Source: JAJFUV01 sp964384215
GTDB lineage: Bacteria; Acidobacteriota; Terriglobia; Bryobacterales; Bryobacteraceae
NCBI GenBank assembly: GCA_964384215.1
Contig: CAYLLB010000012.1
Location: 51,468-115,467, forward strand
Length of the DNA: 64,000 nucleotides
Direction of reading: 5' to 3'
Under the pieces are notes generated by a model. That model was not told the DNA's origin and ran no database searches. It saw nothing but the letters and a program-made list of their open reading frames with translations. The translations under genes were made by a program, and so were the position numbers. How positions within the stretch are numbered: the stretch's first letter is position 1; each line of letters starts with the position of its first letter. Of the stretch, positions 55,540 through 63,943 are shown piece after piece.

Positions 55540-55902
55540 CTAAAACTCCAGTCCGGCTTTCCGCGCCGCCTCGGCCAGGGCCTTCACGCGCCCATGGTAA
55601 AGATAGCCGCCGCGGTCGAAAACGACTTTCACGATCCCATTTTCCTTGGCCCGCGCCGCGATCATCTGGCCCACCTGGCGCGCACCTTCGAGGTTCCCGC
55701 CTCCGGCGACTGGGGAATTCTTCTCGGCCGAACTCGCCGCCACCAGCGTCTTGCCCGCCACGTCGTCGATCACCTGCGCGTAAATATGCTTCAGGCTGCG
55801 AAACACAGCCAGACGCGGCCGCTCGGGGGTACCCCGCACCTTGCGCCGGATTCGAACATGAACCTTCCGGCGAACTTCGTCCTTGGAAATCTTGTGTATC
55901 AT
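55540..55902 (-). CDS. rplR: 50S ribosomal protein L18
   Basis: A 120-residue 5S rRNA-binding protein: VRRKVHVRIRRKVRGTPERPRL and VFDRGGYLYHGRVKALAEAAR are signatures. Its start overlaps the rplF stop by 4 bases. Confidence 0.98.
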   Translation of the reverse strand: MIHKISKDEVRRKVHVRIRRKVRGTPERPRLAVFRSLKHIYAQVIDDVAGKTLVAASSAEKNSPVAGGGNLEGARQVGQMIAARAKENGIVKVVFDRGGYLYHGRVKALAEAARKAGLEF

Positions 55903-56435
55903 TTTGCACCAGCCCCGGTCTTGCCGACCTTCTTGCGCAGCGCTTCGCCGGTGTACCGGATGCCTTTCTGCTTGTAAGGCTCCGGCGGCCGCAGCGCACG
56001 GATGTCGGCGGCCGTCTGGCCCAGGAGTTGCTTGTCGAAGCCGCTCAGGGTAATGTGCGTTTGCTTCTCGATCTTCGCTTCGATCCCGTCCGGCAGCAAG
56101 AACTCGATGGGGTGTGAATAGCCCAGGCTGAAAGTGATCACCTGGCCCTTGATCTCCGCGCGGTACCCGATGCCGACGATGTCCAGGTCCTTGGTGAACG
56201 TGTGCGCCACGCCGTGGATGGCGTTGGCGGCCAGCGCCCGCGTCAGACCGTGCAGCGCTGCCTTGTCGTCGCCCGAACGTGCCACCTCCAAGCGCTCGTC
56301 GCCTTGCCGCACCTCGATTCCCGCCGGTATCGGCACCGTCAGTTTGCCCTTAGGGCCTTCCACCTGCAATGTCTCGCCGATGGTCACCTTGACGCCTTTC
56401 GGCAAGGGGATCGGCTTCTTTCCCACTCTTGACAT
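55899..56435 (-). CDS. rplF: 50S ribosomal protein L6
   Basis: A 178-residue protein with two homologous halves near the factor-binding site: RVGKKPIPLPKGVKVTI at the start, GYRAEIKGQVITFSLGYSHP, and RPPEPYKQKGIRYTGE near the end. Confidence 0.98.
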   Translation of the reverse strand: MSRVGKKPIPLPKGVKVTIGETLQVEGPKGKLTVPIPAGIEVRQGDERLEVARSGDDKAALHGLTRALAANAIHGVAHTFTKDLDIVGIGYRAEIKGQVITFSLGYSHPIEFLLPDGIEAKIEKQTHITLSGFDKQLLGQTAADIRALRPPEPYKQKGIRYTGEALRKKVGKTGAGAK

Positions 56436-56471
56436 GGCTCAATCCACTCCGCTTCCCGCGCGCCGCACCGG

Positions 56472-56870
56472 CTACCAGACCTGGCAGAGGATCTCTCCGC
56501 CCAGGCCTTCCTTCTTCGCGTTGCGACCCGTCATCACGCCCCGCGGCGTCGTCAGGATGTTGATTCCCATGCCGCCGAGCACACGCGGGATCTCCTTGCT
56601 CCCCACATAAACGCGGTTCCCGGGCCTTGACACTCGCTCGATCTGCGAGATCACAGGCTCGTTCGCCGCTGTGTACTTGAGATAGATCCGGATGAGCTTG
56701 CGAGAACCCTCCTCGGCAAGCTTGAAGTTTGCGACGTAACCTTCTTCCCGCAAGATCCGCGCGATTTCACCCTTCAGCCGCGAGGCCGGAACATCCACCT
56801 TCGTATGACGCGCCGCCAGCCCGTTGCGGATTCGGGTCAGCATGTCGGCGACCGGGTCCGATACCATCAT
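56472..56870 (-). CDS. rpsH: 30S ribosomal protein S8
   Basis: A 132-residue primary 16S-binding protein that in many bacteria represses the spc operon. Signatures VSDPVADMLTRIRNGLAARH and STPRGVMT-like text (here TTPRGVMTGRNAKKEGLGGE). Two tandem ATG codons (56870 and 56867) could each start it. Confidence 0.98.
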   Translation of the reverse strand: MMVSDPVADMLTRIRNGLAARHTKVDVPASRLKGEIARILREEGYVANFKLAEEGSRKLIRIYLKYTAANEPVISQIERVSRPGNRVYVGSKEIPRVLGGMGINILTTPRGVMTGRNAKKEGLGGEILCQVW

Positions 56871-56889
56871 CGTCGTCCTCTCCGCCTTT

Positions 56890-57075
56890 CTACCAGCTCG
56901 CCTTGATCACGCCGGGAATTTCACCGGCCAGAGCGAGTTGCCGGAAACAGATCCGGCACAGGTTGAACTTGCCTATGTATCCGCGAGGCCGCCCGCAGCG
57001 GAAGCAGCGGTTGCGCAAGCGGATCTTGTACTTTGGCTTCTTTTTCTCTTTGGCGATCTTGGCCGTTGTTGCCAT
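56890..57075 (-). CDS. rpsN: 30S ribosomal protein S14, zinc type
   Basis: A 61-residue type Z S14 with a four-Cys zinc site: RCFRCGRPRGYIGKFNLCRICFRQLA. It is the short form typical of the spc operon in many phyla, unlike the 101-residue E. coli protein. Confidence 0.98.
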   Translation of the reverse strand: MATTAKIAKEKKKPKYKIRLRNRCFRCGRPRGYIGKFNLCRICFRQLALAGEIPGVIKASW

Positions 57076-57101
57076 CTGTGATTCCCTCTCGTCCCGCGGC
57101 T

Positions 57102-57644
57102 CTATTGCCGGAACGGCATGCCGAGCTGCTTCAGTAACGCCAGCCCTTCGGCATCCGTCTTCGCCGTGGTCGTGATGCAGATATTCATTCCCTTGACCTT
57201 CTCGACCTTGTTGTAGTCGATCTCAGGGAAAACCAACTGGTCCTTCAGGCCCAGCGTGTAATTGCCGCGGCCGTCGAACGACTTCGTGGACACGCCGCGG
57301 AAATCGCGCACGCGCGGCAGCGCCACGTTGACCAGCCGGTCCAGAAACTCGTACATCCGGTCGCCGCGCAGGGTCACCATGCAACCGATGGACATGCCTT
57401 CGCGCAGCTTGAAATTGGCGATCGACTTGCGCGCCTTGGTCACCACGGGATGCTGACCGGCGATCTGCGTCAACTCCGCCACGGCGCCCTCCATCAGCTT
57501 GGGAGTCTGCGTGGCGTCGCCCAACCCCACGTTGATGCTGATCTTTTCGATCTTCGGAACGGCCATCAGGTTCTTGTAGCCGAACTCCTTCACCAACGCC
57601 GGAATCACCGTCTTCTGATACTTTTCTCTCAGCCTTGCTTTCAT
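57102..57644 (-). CDS. rplE: 50S ribosomal protein L5
   Basis: A 180-residue 5S rRNA-binding protein. RLREKYQKTVIPALVKEFGYKN at the start and GRGNYTLGLKDQLVFPEIDY are signatures. The ATG at 57644 fits family starts; the longer reading overlaps rplX. Confidence 0.98.
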   Translation of the reverse strand: MKARLREKYQKTVIPALVKEFGYKNLMAVPKIEKISINVGLGDATQTPKLMEGAVAELTQIAGQHPVVTKARKSIANFKLREGMSIGCMVTLRGDRMYEFLDRLVNVALPRVRDFRGVSTKSFDGRGNYTLGLKDQLVFPEIDYNKVEKVKGMNICITTTAKTDAEGLALLKQLGMPFRQ

Positions 57645-57667
57645 GGCGAATTCCCTTACCTGTCCGC

Positions 57668-58042
57668 TTACGCCTTGCGGTCCAGCACCGCGCCGCACTT
57701 GCGGCAGACCCTGGTCCGCCGCGTCTTGCCGCCGGTCTTCTCCACTTTATGCGCCACGCGCACCGGGCCGCAGGCGGTACAGACCACCATGACGTTGGAC
57801 GCCGCGATCGGCCCCTCGCGCTCGGCGATGCCGCCCTTGACCTGCCGCTGCGGATTCGGCCGGGTGTGCCGCTTGATCATCATGACGTGCTCGACCAGCA
57901 GCTTCCCGCGCTCGCGGTCCACGCTCAGGACGCGGCCCTGCTTACCCTTGTCGCGGCCGGCGATCACCTTCACGATGTCGTTCTTCTTGATGTCAACATG
58001 CACCGGCGTCTCCGGCGCCTTCTTGCGAAATGGCCGCGCCAT
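57668..58042 (-). CDS. rplX: 50S ribosomal protein L24
   Basis: A 124-residue assembly-initiating protein with a KOW motif (KNDIVKVIAGRDKGKQGRVLSV). The C-terminal half carries two Cys pairs (CTAC and CRKC) that may bind zinc. Its start overlaps the rplN stop by one base. Confidence 0.98.
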   Translation of the reverse strand: MARPFRKKAPETPVHVDIKKNDIVKVIAGRDKGKQGRVLSVDRERGKLLVEHVMMIKRHTRPNPQRQVKGGIAEREGPIAASNVMVVCTACGPVRVAHKVEKTGGKTRRTRVCRKCGAVLDRKA

Positions 58043-58410
58043 TAGATCACCTCCGGGGCAAGCGATACGATCTTCATGAATTTCTTGTCGCGCAACTCGC
58101 GGGCCACCGGCCCGAACACGCGCGTGCCCACCGGCTCACCGACGTCGTTGATAAGCACCGCGGCGTTGGAGTCGAAGCGGATGTAAGTGCCGTCCTTGCG
58201 GCGGGTCTCCTTTCGCATCCGCACGATCACGCAGCGCACGACCTTGCCTTTCTTCACCTGCGAATCCGGGGCCGCTTCCTTCACACTGGCCGTCACCACA
58301 TCGCCTAGTCCCGCACGCAGCCCCTTGTCGCCGCCGCGCGGCAGGATGCAGGACAGTCTGCGGGCGCCGCTGTTATCGGCCACCTCCAGGATTGTTCGCA
58401 TTCCAATCAT
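58042..58410 (-). CDS. rplN: 50S ribosomal protein L14
   Basis: A 122-residue protein at the subunit interface: TILEVADNSGARRLSCI and RDGTYIRFDSNAAVLIN-like stretch (here KDGTYIRFDSNAAVLINDVGEP) identify it. Confidence 0.98.
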   Translation of the reverse strand: MIGMRTILEVADNSGARRLSCILPRGGDKGLRAGLGDVVTASVKEAAPDSQVKKGKVVRCVIVRMRKETRRKDGTYIRFDSNAAVLINDVGEPVGTRVFGPVARELRDKKFMKIVSLAPEVI

Positions 58411-58428
58411 GACGTCCTCCTAGCCCGC

Positions 58429-58773
58429 TTACTTGTTCTTGCCCGTCTCGACCGGCGCCGTCGCCAGCGTGTCCAGGCTTTCCGGTTCCACGCCCACCTG
58501 CGCGGCCCGCCTCACCACCTCGGCCAACTGCCACCGCTTCAAGCGGCTCATGGGCCTGCACTCCACGATGCGAACGACATCGCCCACTTTGGCCGTCTCT
58601 TTGTCGTCGTGCGCGTAGAACTTCTTCCGCTTGGTGACGATCCGCTTGTACACCGGATGCGGCACCCGGCGCGAAACCTCTACCACAACGGTCTTCTGCA
58701 TGCTGGTCGAGACCACCTGGCCGACCTTTTCGTTCTTGTGAGCCGCGGTCTTTTCCTCGGTCATCGTCTCCAT
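58429..58773 (-). CDS. rpsQ: 30S ribosomal protein S17
   Basis: A 114-residue OB-fold 16S-binding protein: GQVVSTSMQKTVVVEVSRRV and GDVVRIVECRPMSRLKRW. It is longer than the usual about 85 residues through an N-terminal charged stretch and a C-terminal tail of about 25. Its ATG overlaps the rpmC TGA by one base (TGATG). Confidence 0.97.
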   Translation of the reverse strand: METMTEEKTAAHKNEKVGQVVSTSMQKTVVVEVSRRVPHPVYKRIVTKRKKFYAHDDKETAKVGDVVRIVECRPMSRLKRWQLAEVVRRAAQVGVEPESLDTLATAPVETGKNK

Positions 58774-58976
58774 CAACCTTTCTGCGCGTTCAATTCGCGT
58801 TCGCGCAGGATGCCTTGCATGCGCGCCATGTCCTTCTTAAGGGCGCGGAACTTTTTCAAACCATCCATCTGGCCCATGGACATCTGAAACCGCAGGCGGA
58901 ACAACTGCTCCCGCATTTCCCGCGCTTGCCTGTCCAATTCCTTGTCGTCCAGTTCCCGGAGCTTTTCGGCTTTCAT
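58773..58976 (-). CDS. rpmC: 50S ribosomal protein L29
   Basis: A 67-residue helical hairpin at the peptide exit: MKAEKLRELDDKELDRQARE, then LFRLRFQMSMGQMDGLKKFR. The ATG at 58976 follows family starts. Confidence 0.97.
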   Translation of the reverse strand: MKAEKLRELDDKELDRQAREMREQLFRLRFQMSMGQMDGLKKFRALKKDMARMQGILRERELNAQKG

Positions 58977-58996
58977 CTTGGTTTCTCCTCGCCCGG

Positions 58997-59413
58997 CTAC
59001 GCCAGCACAGGCCGCGCCACCATCTTGCAGGGGATGGGCATCTTCGCCGCCGCCAGTTTCATGGCCTGGTCGGCAATGTCCCTGGGCACGCCTTCCATTT
59101 CGAACAAGATCTTGCCCGGCCGGATCACGGCCACCCACTGTTCCGGCGCGCCCTTTCCTTTTCCCATACGCGTTTCAGCCGGCTTTTTGGTGATGGGCTT
59201 GTCCGGGAACAAGCGGATCCACACCTTGCCGCCGCGCTTGATGAAGCGCGTCATGGCGACGCGCGCGGCTTCGATCTGCCGGTCGGTTACCCAACCGCAG
59301 CGCATGGCTTTCAAACCGTAGTCGCCGAAGGCCAGCTCGGAACCACGCCAGGCTTTCCCGGCCATCCGTCCGCGCTGTTGCTTTCTGTATTTGACCTTCT
59401 TTGGCATCAACAT
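58997..59413 (-). CDS. rplP: 50S ribosomal protein L16
   Basis: A 138-residue protein near the peptidyl-transferase centre: MLMPKKVKYRKQQRGRMAG at the start, RGGKVWIRLFPDKPITKKPAE and RMGKGKGAPEQWVAVI. The family start MLMPK fixes the ATG at 59413. Confidence 0.98.
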   Translation of the reverse strand: MLMPKKVKYRKQQRGRMAGKAWRGSELAFGDYGLKAMRCGWVTDRQIEAARVAMTRFIKRGGKVWIRLFPDKPITKKPAETRMGKGKGAPEQWVAVIRPGKILFEMEGVPRDIADQAMKLAAAKMPIPCKMVARPVLA

Positions 59414-59434
59414 GGCGTCGTAATCTCCGTCCTG

Positions 59435-60373
59435 CTAGTTCTGGCTCTCCCCGCCCGGCTCGGGGCCGGCAGCGGGCGGCTCCGCCGTTTCCTGCTTCAG
59501 TTCCTGCTTCCAGTTGGGCTGCGGAGGCGCAAGCGGCGGCATGATGGGCGTGGCCGCGCGTGCTGGCTGCGGCATCTCGGCCGGAGTCTCCTGCACCGCC
59601 GGAGCGGCTTCCACCGGGGCAACCGGAGGCTGCGCGACGGGCACCGGCGCCGGTCCACGGCGTCCGCCGCCTCTGAAGTCGCGATCTCGGCGCTCGCGTT
59701 GCGGGGCGCGCCGCGGTTCGGGCTCGTTCGACAACCGGCGCATGCCGCCGTCCAGAACTTCACCCTTGTAAACCCAACACTTGATACCGATGACCCCGTA
59801 GGTCGTGTGCGCTTCCGCGAAGCCGTAATCGATGTCGGCCCGCAGCGTATGCAGCGGCAGTTGCCCCTGCAGGTACCACTCGCTGCGCGCAATTTCCGCA
59901 CCGTTTAGCCGGCCTGAAACGCGCACCTTGATTCCCTTGCAGCCGAAGCGCAGCGCCGAATCCACGGCCTTGCGCATCGCGCGGCGGAATGCCACGCGTT
60001 TTTCGAGCTGCAGCGCGATCGACTCGGCCACCAGTTGCGCGTCCAGTTCGGGCTTGTGCACTTCCTGGATGTCGATGAAGATGTCGCGCTTGGTCTTGCG
60101 CGCCAGGTCCTGCTTCAGCTTCTCGATCTCGGCGCCCTTGCGCCCGATGATGATGCCGGGACGCGACGTCTGGATGGTGATCCGGAGCTTGTTGCCGGGC
60201 CGGTCCACTTCGATCGAACTCACGCCGGCCGATTTCAGCCGCCCGCGCAGCGATTCTTTCAGATCCAGGTCTTCCTCGAGCAGCTTCGCGTAGTCCTGCT
60301 TCGCGAACCACCGGGAGCGCCAGGTCTTGGTGACCCCCAGCCGGAATCCGTACGGATGTACCTTCTGACCCAT
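59435..60373 (-). CDS. rpsC: 30S ribosomal protein S3 with long Pro/Ala-rich C-terminal extension
   Basis: A 312-residue protein at the mRNA entry of the small subunit. The start GQKVHPYGFRLGVTKTWRSRW, a KH domain (RPGIIIGRKGAEIEKLK) and GVIGIKCWVYKGEVL are diagnostic. The normal fold ends about residue 215-220; then follow an Arg/Gly-rich stretch (QRERRDRDFRGGGRRG) and a Pro/Ala-rich, probably disordered tail of about 75 residues. Confidence 0.98.
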   Translation of the reverse strand: MGQKVHPYGFRLGVTKTWRSRWFAKQDYAKLLEEDLDLKESLRGRLKSAGVSSIEVDRPGNKLRITIQTSRPGIIIGRKGAEIEKLKQDLARKTKRDIFIDIQEVHKPELDAQLVAESIALQLEKRVAFRRAMRKAVDSALRFGCKGIKVRVSGRLNGAEIARSEWYLQGQLPLHTLRADIDYGFAEAHTTYGVIGIKCWVYKGEVLDGGMRRLSNEPEPRRAPQRERRDRDFRGGGRRGPAPVPVAQPPVAPVEAAPAVQETPAEMPQPARAATPIMPPLAPPQPNWKQELKQETAEPPAAGPEPGGESQN

Positions 60374-60390
60374 TTACCTGCCTCCAGCCC

Positions 60391-60726
60391 TCACTTGTCG
60401 CCGACCTTCACCACGATGTGCGCCATACGGCGCTGATAGCGGTAGGCCCGGCCCATGGGCGCAGGGCGGATGCGCTTCATGCGGGGCCCGTCGTGCACGT
60501 ATGCTTCTGTCACAATCAGTTGGTCGACGTCCAACTCCGCCGGCGAATTGCGCGCGTTGGCGATGGCCGACCGGAGCACCTTTTCGACGGCGGGGGCGAT
60601 CCGTTTGTTGATGGTCTGCAGAATCGTGATCGCTTGGCCCGCCTGCTTGCCCCGGATCTGGTCCACGACCAGCCGGGCTTTCTGCGGCGAGACCCTGATG
60701 TATCTGGCTTCCGCTTTCGCTTCCAT
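60391..60726 (-). CDS. rplV: 50S ribosomal protein L22
   Basis: A 111-residue protein lining the exit tunnel: RYIRVSPQKARLVVDQIRGK and GPRMKRIRPAPMGRAYRYQRR. The ATG at 60726 has GAGGA just upstream; a GTG at 60741 is rejected. Confidence 0.98.
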   Translation of the reverse strand: MEAKAEARYIRVSPQKARLVVDQIRGKQAGQAITILQTINKRIAPAVEKVLRSAIANARNSPAELDVDQLIVTEAYVHDGPRMKRIRPAPMGRAYRYQRRMAHIVVKVGDK

Positions 60727-60787
60727 AAAATCCTCAGTCACCGTGTCAATCCCCGGACTCGTCGCCCGGCGGGATCATCTTTCTTTC

Positions 60788-61081
60788 CTAGGCCGGCTTG
60801 GCGGCCTTGTCCGTCGTCGCCGCCTTGGCCGAATGCCCCTTAAATACACGCGTCGCGGCAAACTCGCCCAACTTGTGCCCCACCATGTTCTCGGTCACAT
60901 ATACCGGAATGAACTTCTTACCGTTGTGCACGGCCAGCGTGTGCCCGATGAACTCCGGCAGGACGGTGGAGCGCCGCGACCAGGTGCGGACAACCTTCTT
61001 CTCGTTCTTCTCGTTCATCACCGCCACCTTCTTTTCAAGGTGTGCGTCGACGAAAGGTCCCTTTTTCAGCGAACGGCCCAT
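60788..61081 (-). CDS. rpsS: 30S ribosomal protein S19
   Basis: A 97-residue head protein: GRSLKKGPFVDAHLEKKV and TWSRRSTVLPEFIGHTLAVHNG. The ATG at 61081 fits family starts; the longer reading overlaps rplB. Confidence 0.98.
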   Translation of the reverse strand: MGRSLKKGPFVDAHLEKKVAVMNEKNEKKVVRTWSRRSTVLPEFIGHTLAVHNGKKFIPVYVTENMVGHKLGEFAATRVFKGHSAKAATTDKAAKPA

Positions 61082-61095
61082 AGAGTCCTCTTGCG

Positions 61096-61926
61096 CTATC
61101 TCTTCTTCGACCGGTGAGTGACAATCCACTTCTCGGTCCGTTTGTTATTCCGCGTCTTGTATCCGCGCGTCGGCTGGCCCCACGGCGTCACCGGGTGACG
61201 GCCGCCACTGGTCTTGCCCTCGCCGCCGCCATGCGGGTGATCCACCGGGTTCATCGTGACGCCGCGGTTGTGCGGGCGCTTGCCCATCCACCGCGTGCGT
61301 CCGGCCTTGCCGAGCGAAACGTTCTCGTGATCCAGGTTGCCCACCTGGCCGATCGTCGCCGTGCATTCCACCGGGATGCGGCGGGTTTCACCGCTGGGCA
61401 GCTTGATCAGGGCGTAATCGCCCTCCTTGCTTACCAATTGCGCCTGCGTGCCGGCGGCGCGGGCCATCTGCCCGCCTTTGCCGGGCTTCAGCTCGATGTT
61501 GTGCACGAACGTGCCGGCCGGAACGCTCTTGAGCGGCAGGGCGTTGCCCACCAGGATGTCGGCATCCGGTCCAGCGAGCACCTTTCGTCCCACGGTCAGC
61601 CCGTCCGGAGCCAGGATGTAACGCTTCTCGCCGTCGGCGTAATTGAGCAGCGCCACGCGAGCCGAGCGGTTGGGATCGTACTCGATGGATGCCACCGTGG
61701 CCGGAATGCCCTTCTTGTCGCGCTTAAAATCAATGACCCGGTAGCTCTTCTTGTGGCCGCCCCCAATAAATCGGCTGCTCACACGGCCCGTCGAGCTGCG
61801 TCCGCCGGTGCGCTTCTTGCCCGTCGTCAGAGACTTCTCGGGCCGGTCCTTGGTGATCCCCTCCCGCGACAACGTGCTCGTGAAGCGGCGCGTCGGCGTG
61901 GTCGGTCGATATTTCTTAATCGCCAT
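61096..61926 (-). CDS. rplB: 50S ribosomal protein L2
   Basis: A 276-residue core protein needed for subunit joining: KYRPTTPTRRFTSTL at the start and RGVTMNPVDHPHGGGEGKTSGGR near the end, where the essential His lies. Confidence 0.99.
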   Translation of the reverse strand: MAIKKYRPTTPTRRFTSTLSREGITKDRPEKSLTTGKKRTGGRSSTGRVSSRFIGGGHKKSYRVIDFKRDKKGIPATVASIEYDPNRSARVALLNYADGEKRYILAPDGLTVGRKVLAGPDADILVGNALPLKSVPAGTFVHNIELKPGKGGQMARAAGTQAQLVSKEGDYALIKLPSGETRRIPVECTATIGQVGNLDHENVSLGKAGRTRWMGKRPHNRGVTMNPVDHPHGGGEGKTSGGRHPVTPWGQPTRGYKTRNNKRTEKWIVTHRSKKR

Positions 61927-61927
61927 G

Positions 61928-62215
61928 TCAGATCTCCGCGTACTCCGGCATCTTCTCGCCGGCCTTGAGCCTTACGTAGGCTTTCTTCCAGTCAGAGCGG
62001 TATCCTGCGAAGCGCCCGCGGCGCCGCAGCTTGCCGGTCTGGTTCGCTGTCCGGACCTCGGCCACCTTCACTTTGAACAACTTCTCGACGGCGCTCTTGA
62101 TCTGGACCTTGGTGGCGTCGCCCGCCACTTCAAAAGCCAGCGTCTGCTCGGCTTCCTTCTTGGCCACGCACTTTTCGGTGACCAGGGGCCTCAAAATGAT
62201 CTGTTGCCGGTTCAT
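61928..62215 (-). CDS. rplW: 50S ribosomal protein L23
   Basis: A 95-residue protein at the exit tunnel that docks trigger factor and SRP: IILRPLVTEKCVAKKEAEQT and NQTGKLRRRGRFAGYRSDWKK. Its start overlaps rplD by 4 bases and it is 1 base from rplB. Confidence 0.98.
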   Translation of the reverse strand: MNRQQIILRPLVTEKCVAKKEAEQTLAFEVAGDATKVQIKSAVEKLFKVKVAEVRTANQTGKLRRRGRFAGYRSDWKKAYVRLKAGEKMPEYAEI

Positions 62216-62838
62216 TTCGCCAGTGCCTCCGACAGTTTCTTGGCCGCCTCCAGCGACACGAGCACGCGCTGATGGCCGAGCAGGTGATACGGCGTCACCT
62301 CGCGGCTGGCGACGAGCGTTACGCCGGCCAGGTTCCGCGAACCCAGGTCCAGGTTACGGTCGTTCGTGTTGTCCACCACGAGGACGCTCTGGCGCGCTTC
62401 CAACCTGGTCAGCGCCGCCCGCACGGCCTTCGTCTTGTGGTCGGCGAACGCGAACGCATCCACCACCTTCAGCTCGCCGTCGCGCAGTTTGGCCGACAGG
62501 GCCGAACGAAGCGCGCCCTTCATCATCTTCCGCGGCAGTTCGTAACTGTAATCGCGAGGCTGCGGCCCGTGTACTGTGCCGCCATGACGCCAGATGGGAG
62601 AACGGACGGAACCCATGCGGGCGCGGCCCGTGCCTTTCTGCCGCCACAATTTCTTTCCGGAACCGGAAACTTCGTGCCTGGTCTTAGTCTTGGCCGCGCC
62701 CACGCGGGCACTGGCCATGTACTGCCGCACGGAATCGTACAGCAGACCTTCCTTGATCTCGGCGGCGAATACCGCATCGGCCAGTTCGACCTCGCCGACT
62801 TTTTGGTTGTTCAGATCTACGACGTCCACTTTGGGCAT
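62212..62838 (-). CDS. rplD: 50S ribosomal protein L4
   Basis: A 208-residue protein that in E. coli also represses the S10 operon. Tunnel-loop signature WRQKGTGRARMGSVRSPIWRHGG is present. The ATG at 62838 has AGGTGA upstream; a GTG at 62847 overlaps the rplC stop. Confidence 0.98.
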   Translation of the reverse strand: MPKVDVVDLNNQKVGEVELADAVFAAEIKEGLLYDSVRQYMASARVGAAKTKTRHEVSGSGKKLWRQKGTGRARMGSVRSPIWRHGGTVHGPQPRDYSYELPRKMMKGALRSALSAKLRDGELKVVDAFAFADHKTKAVRAALTRLEARQSVLVVDNTNDRNLDLGSRNLAGVTLVASREVTPYHLLGHQRVLVSLEAAKKLSEALAK

Positions 62839-62843
62839 GATCG

Positions 62844-63476
62844 TCACCTCTTGGCGCGCCGCACGACCACGTAGCCGCCGTTGGGGCCGGGGACCGCCCC
62901 CTTCACCACCAGCACGTTGTCCTCTGCGTCCACTTCAATCACTTCCAGGTTCCGCACCGTCACCTGCTGCGTTCCCATGTGCCCGGCCATGCGCTGGCCA
63001 GGCCAAACGCGGGACGGGTAGCTGGACGCCCCTATCGATCCAGGTGCGCGGTGGAACATCGAGCCGTGGGAGCCCTCGCCGCCGGCGAAATGATGGCGCT
63101 TGACGAAACCCGCAAAACCTCGGCCCTTGCTCACGCCGATCACGTCCACTTTGTCGGCGGGTTTGAACACGTCCAGCAGCACACGATCGCCCGTCTTCAG
63201 GTCGCCCTCGCCAGGCTGGAGACGAAGCTCGCGCAGGAACTTGACGCCGGCCGCGCCGGACTTCTTCATGTGTCCTGTCGCGGGCTTGTTGATACGCTGC
63301 GGCTTGGCATACTCGAGCAGTCCTAATTGGACGGCGTCGTAGCCGTCGTTGGCCGGAGTCTTGCGCTGCACTACCACGCATGGGCCCGCCTTCAGCAAGG
63401 TGACCGGAACCGCCTGCCCGTCGGCCCGGAATACCTGCGTCATACCGATCTTCTTGCCTAGAATGCCTGGACTCAT
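62844..63476 (-). CDS. rplC: 50S ribosomal protein L3
   Basis: A 210-residue early-assembly protein: ILGKKIGMTQVFRADGQAVPVT at the start and SHGSMFHRAPGSIGASSYPSRVWPG, which reaches the peptidyl-transferase centre. Confidence 0.98.
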   Translation of the reverse strand: MSPGILGKKIGMTQVFRADGQAVPVTLLKAGPCVVVQRKTPANDGYDAVQLGLLEYAKPQRINKPATGHMKKSGAAGVKFLRELRLQPGEGDLKTGDRVLLDVFKPADKVDVIGVSKGRGFAGFVKRHHFAGGEGSHGSMFHRAPGSIGASSYPSRVWPGQRMAGHMGTQQVTVRNLEVIEVDAEDNVLVVKGAVPGPNGGYVVVRRAKR

Positions 63477-63541
63477 AAAAAAATCCTCGGAAGTCAGGAC
63501 CCAGCCGGAGCCCGGCAGAGCGTTGAGGCGCCTAGCCAGCC

Positions 63542-63573
63542 GTCTCCTGTTTTCTGTCTCCTGCCTTCTGTCT
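63542..63573. repeat. 14-bp tandem repeat in the rpsJ-rplC spacer
   Basis: Two 14-base units (CCTGTTTTCTGTCT at 63546-63559 and CCTGCCTTCTGTCT at 63560-63573, two mismatches) plus four bases of a third lie just after the rpsJ stop. The transcript strand is purine-rich (AGACAGAA...CAGG). The 98-base spacer is long compared with other gaps in the operon. Confidence 0.55.
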
Positions 63574-63574
63574 T

Positions 63575-63898
63575 CTACTTCCTATCCTTCCCAAACGCCT
63601 TGATCTCGACATCCACGCCAGCCGGCAGGTCGAGCTTCATCAGCGCGTCGACAGTGTCCTGGGTTGGTTCGAGAATGTCCAGCAGCCGCTTATGCGTGCG
63701 TATCTCGAACTGTTCCCTCGATTTCTTGTCGACGTGAGGAGAACGGTTCACGGTGAACCGGTTCTTCAGCGTCGGTAGCGGGATCGGCCCCGCCACCTGA
63801 GCCCCGGTCTTCCTGGTCGTTTCCACGATTTCCTTTGTGGATTGGTCCAGGACCCGGTGGTCGTAAGCCTTTAAGCGAATTCGAATGCGTTCCTTCAT
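63575..63898 (-). CDS. rpsJ: 30S ribosomal protein S10
   Basis: A 107-residue head protein that also acts as NusE in antitermination: RIRIRLKAYDHRVLDQSTKEIV and GPIPLPTLKNRFTVNRSPHVDKKSREQFE. It follows tuf by 45 bases, a common arrangement. Confidence 0.98.
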   Translation of the reverse strand: MKERIRIRLKAYDHRVLDQSTKEIVETTRKTGAQVAGPIPLPTLKNRFTVNRSPHVDKKSREQFEIRTHKRLLDILEPTQDTVDALMKLDLPAGVDVEIKAFGKDRK

Positions 63899-63943
63899 GG
63901 TTGCTGCCCGTGGCCAGGATCAGCGATCCCGGCCCGTTGCCTG

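Noticed and set aside
63542..63573. CRISPR-like repeat
   Set aside because: Units are adjacent 14-mers with no spacers and no cas genes are present.
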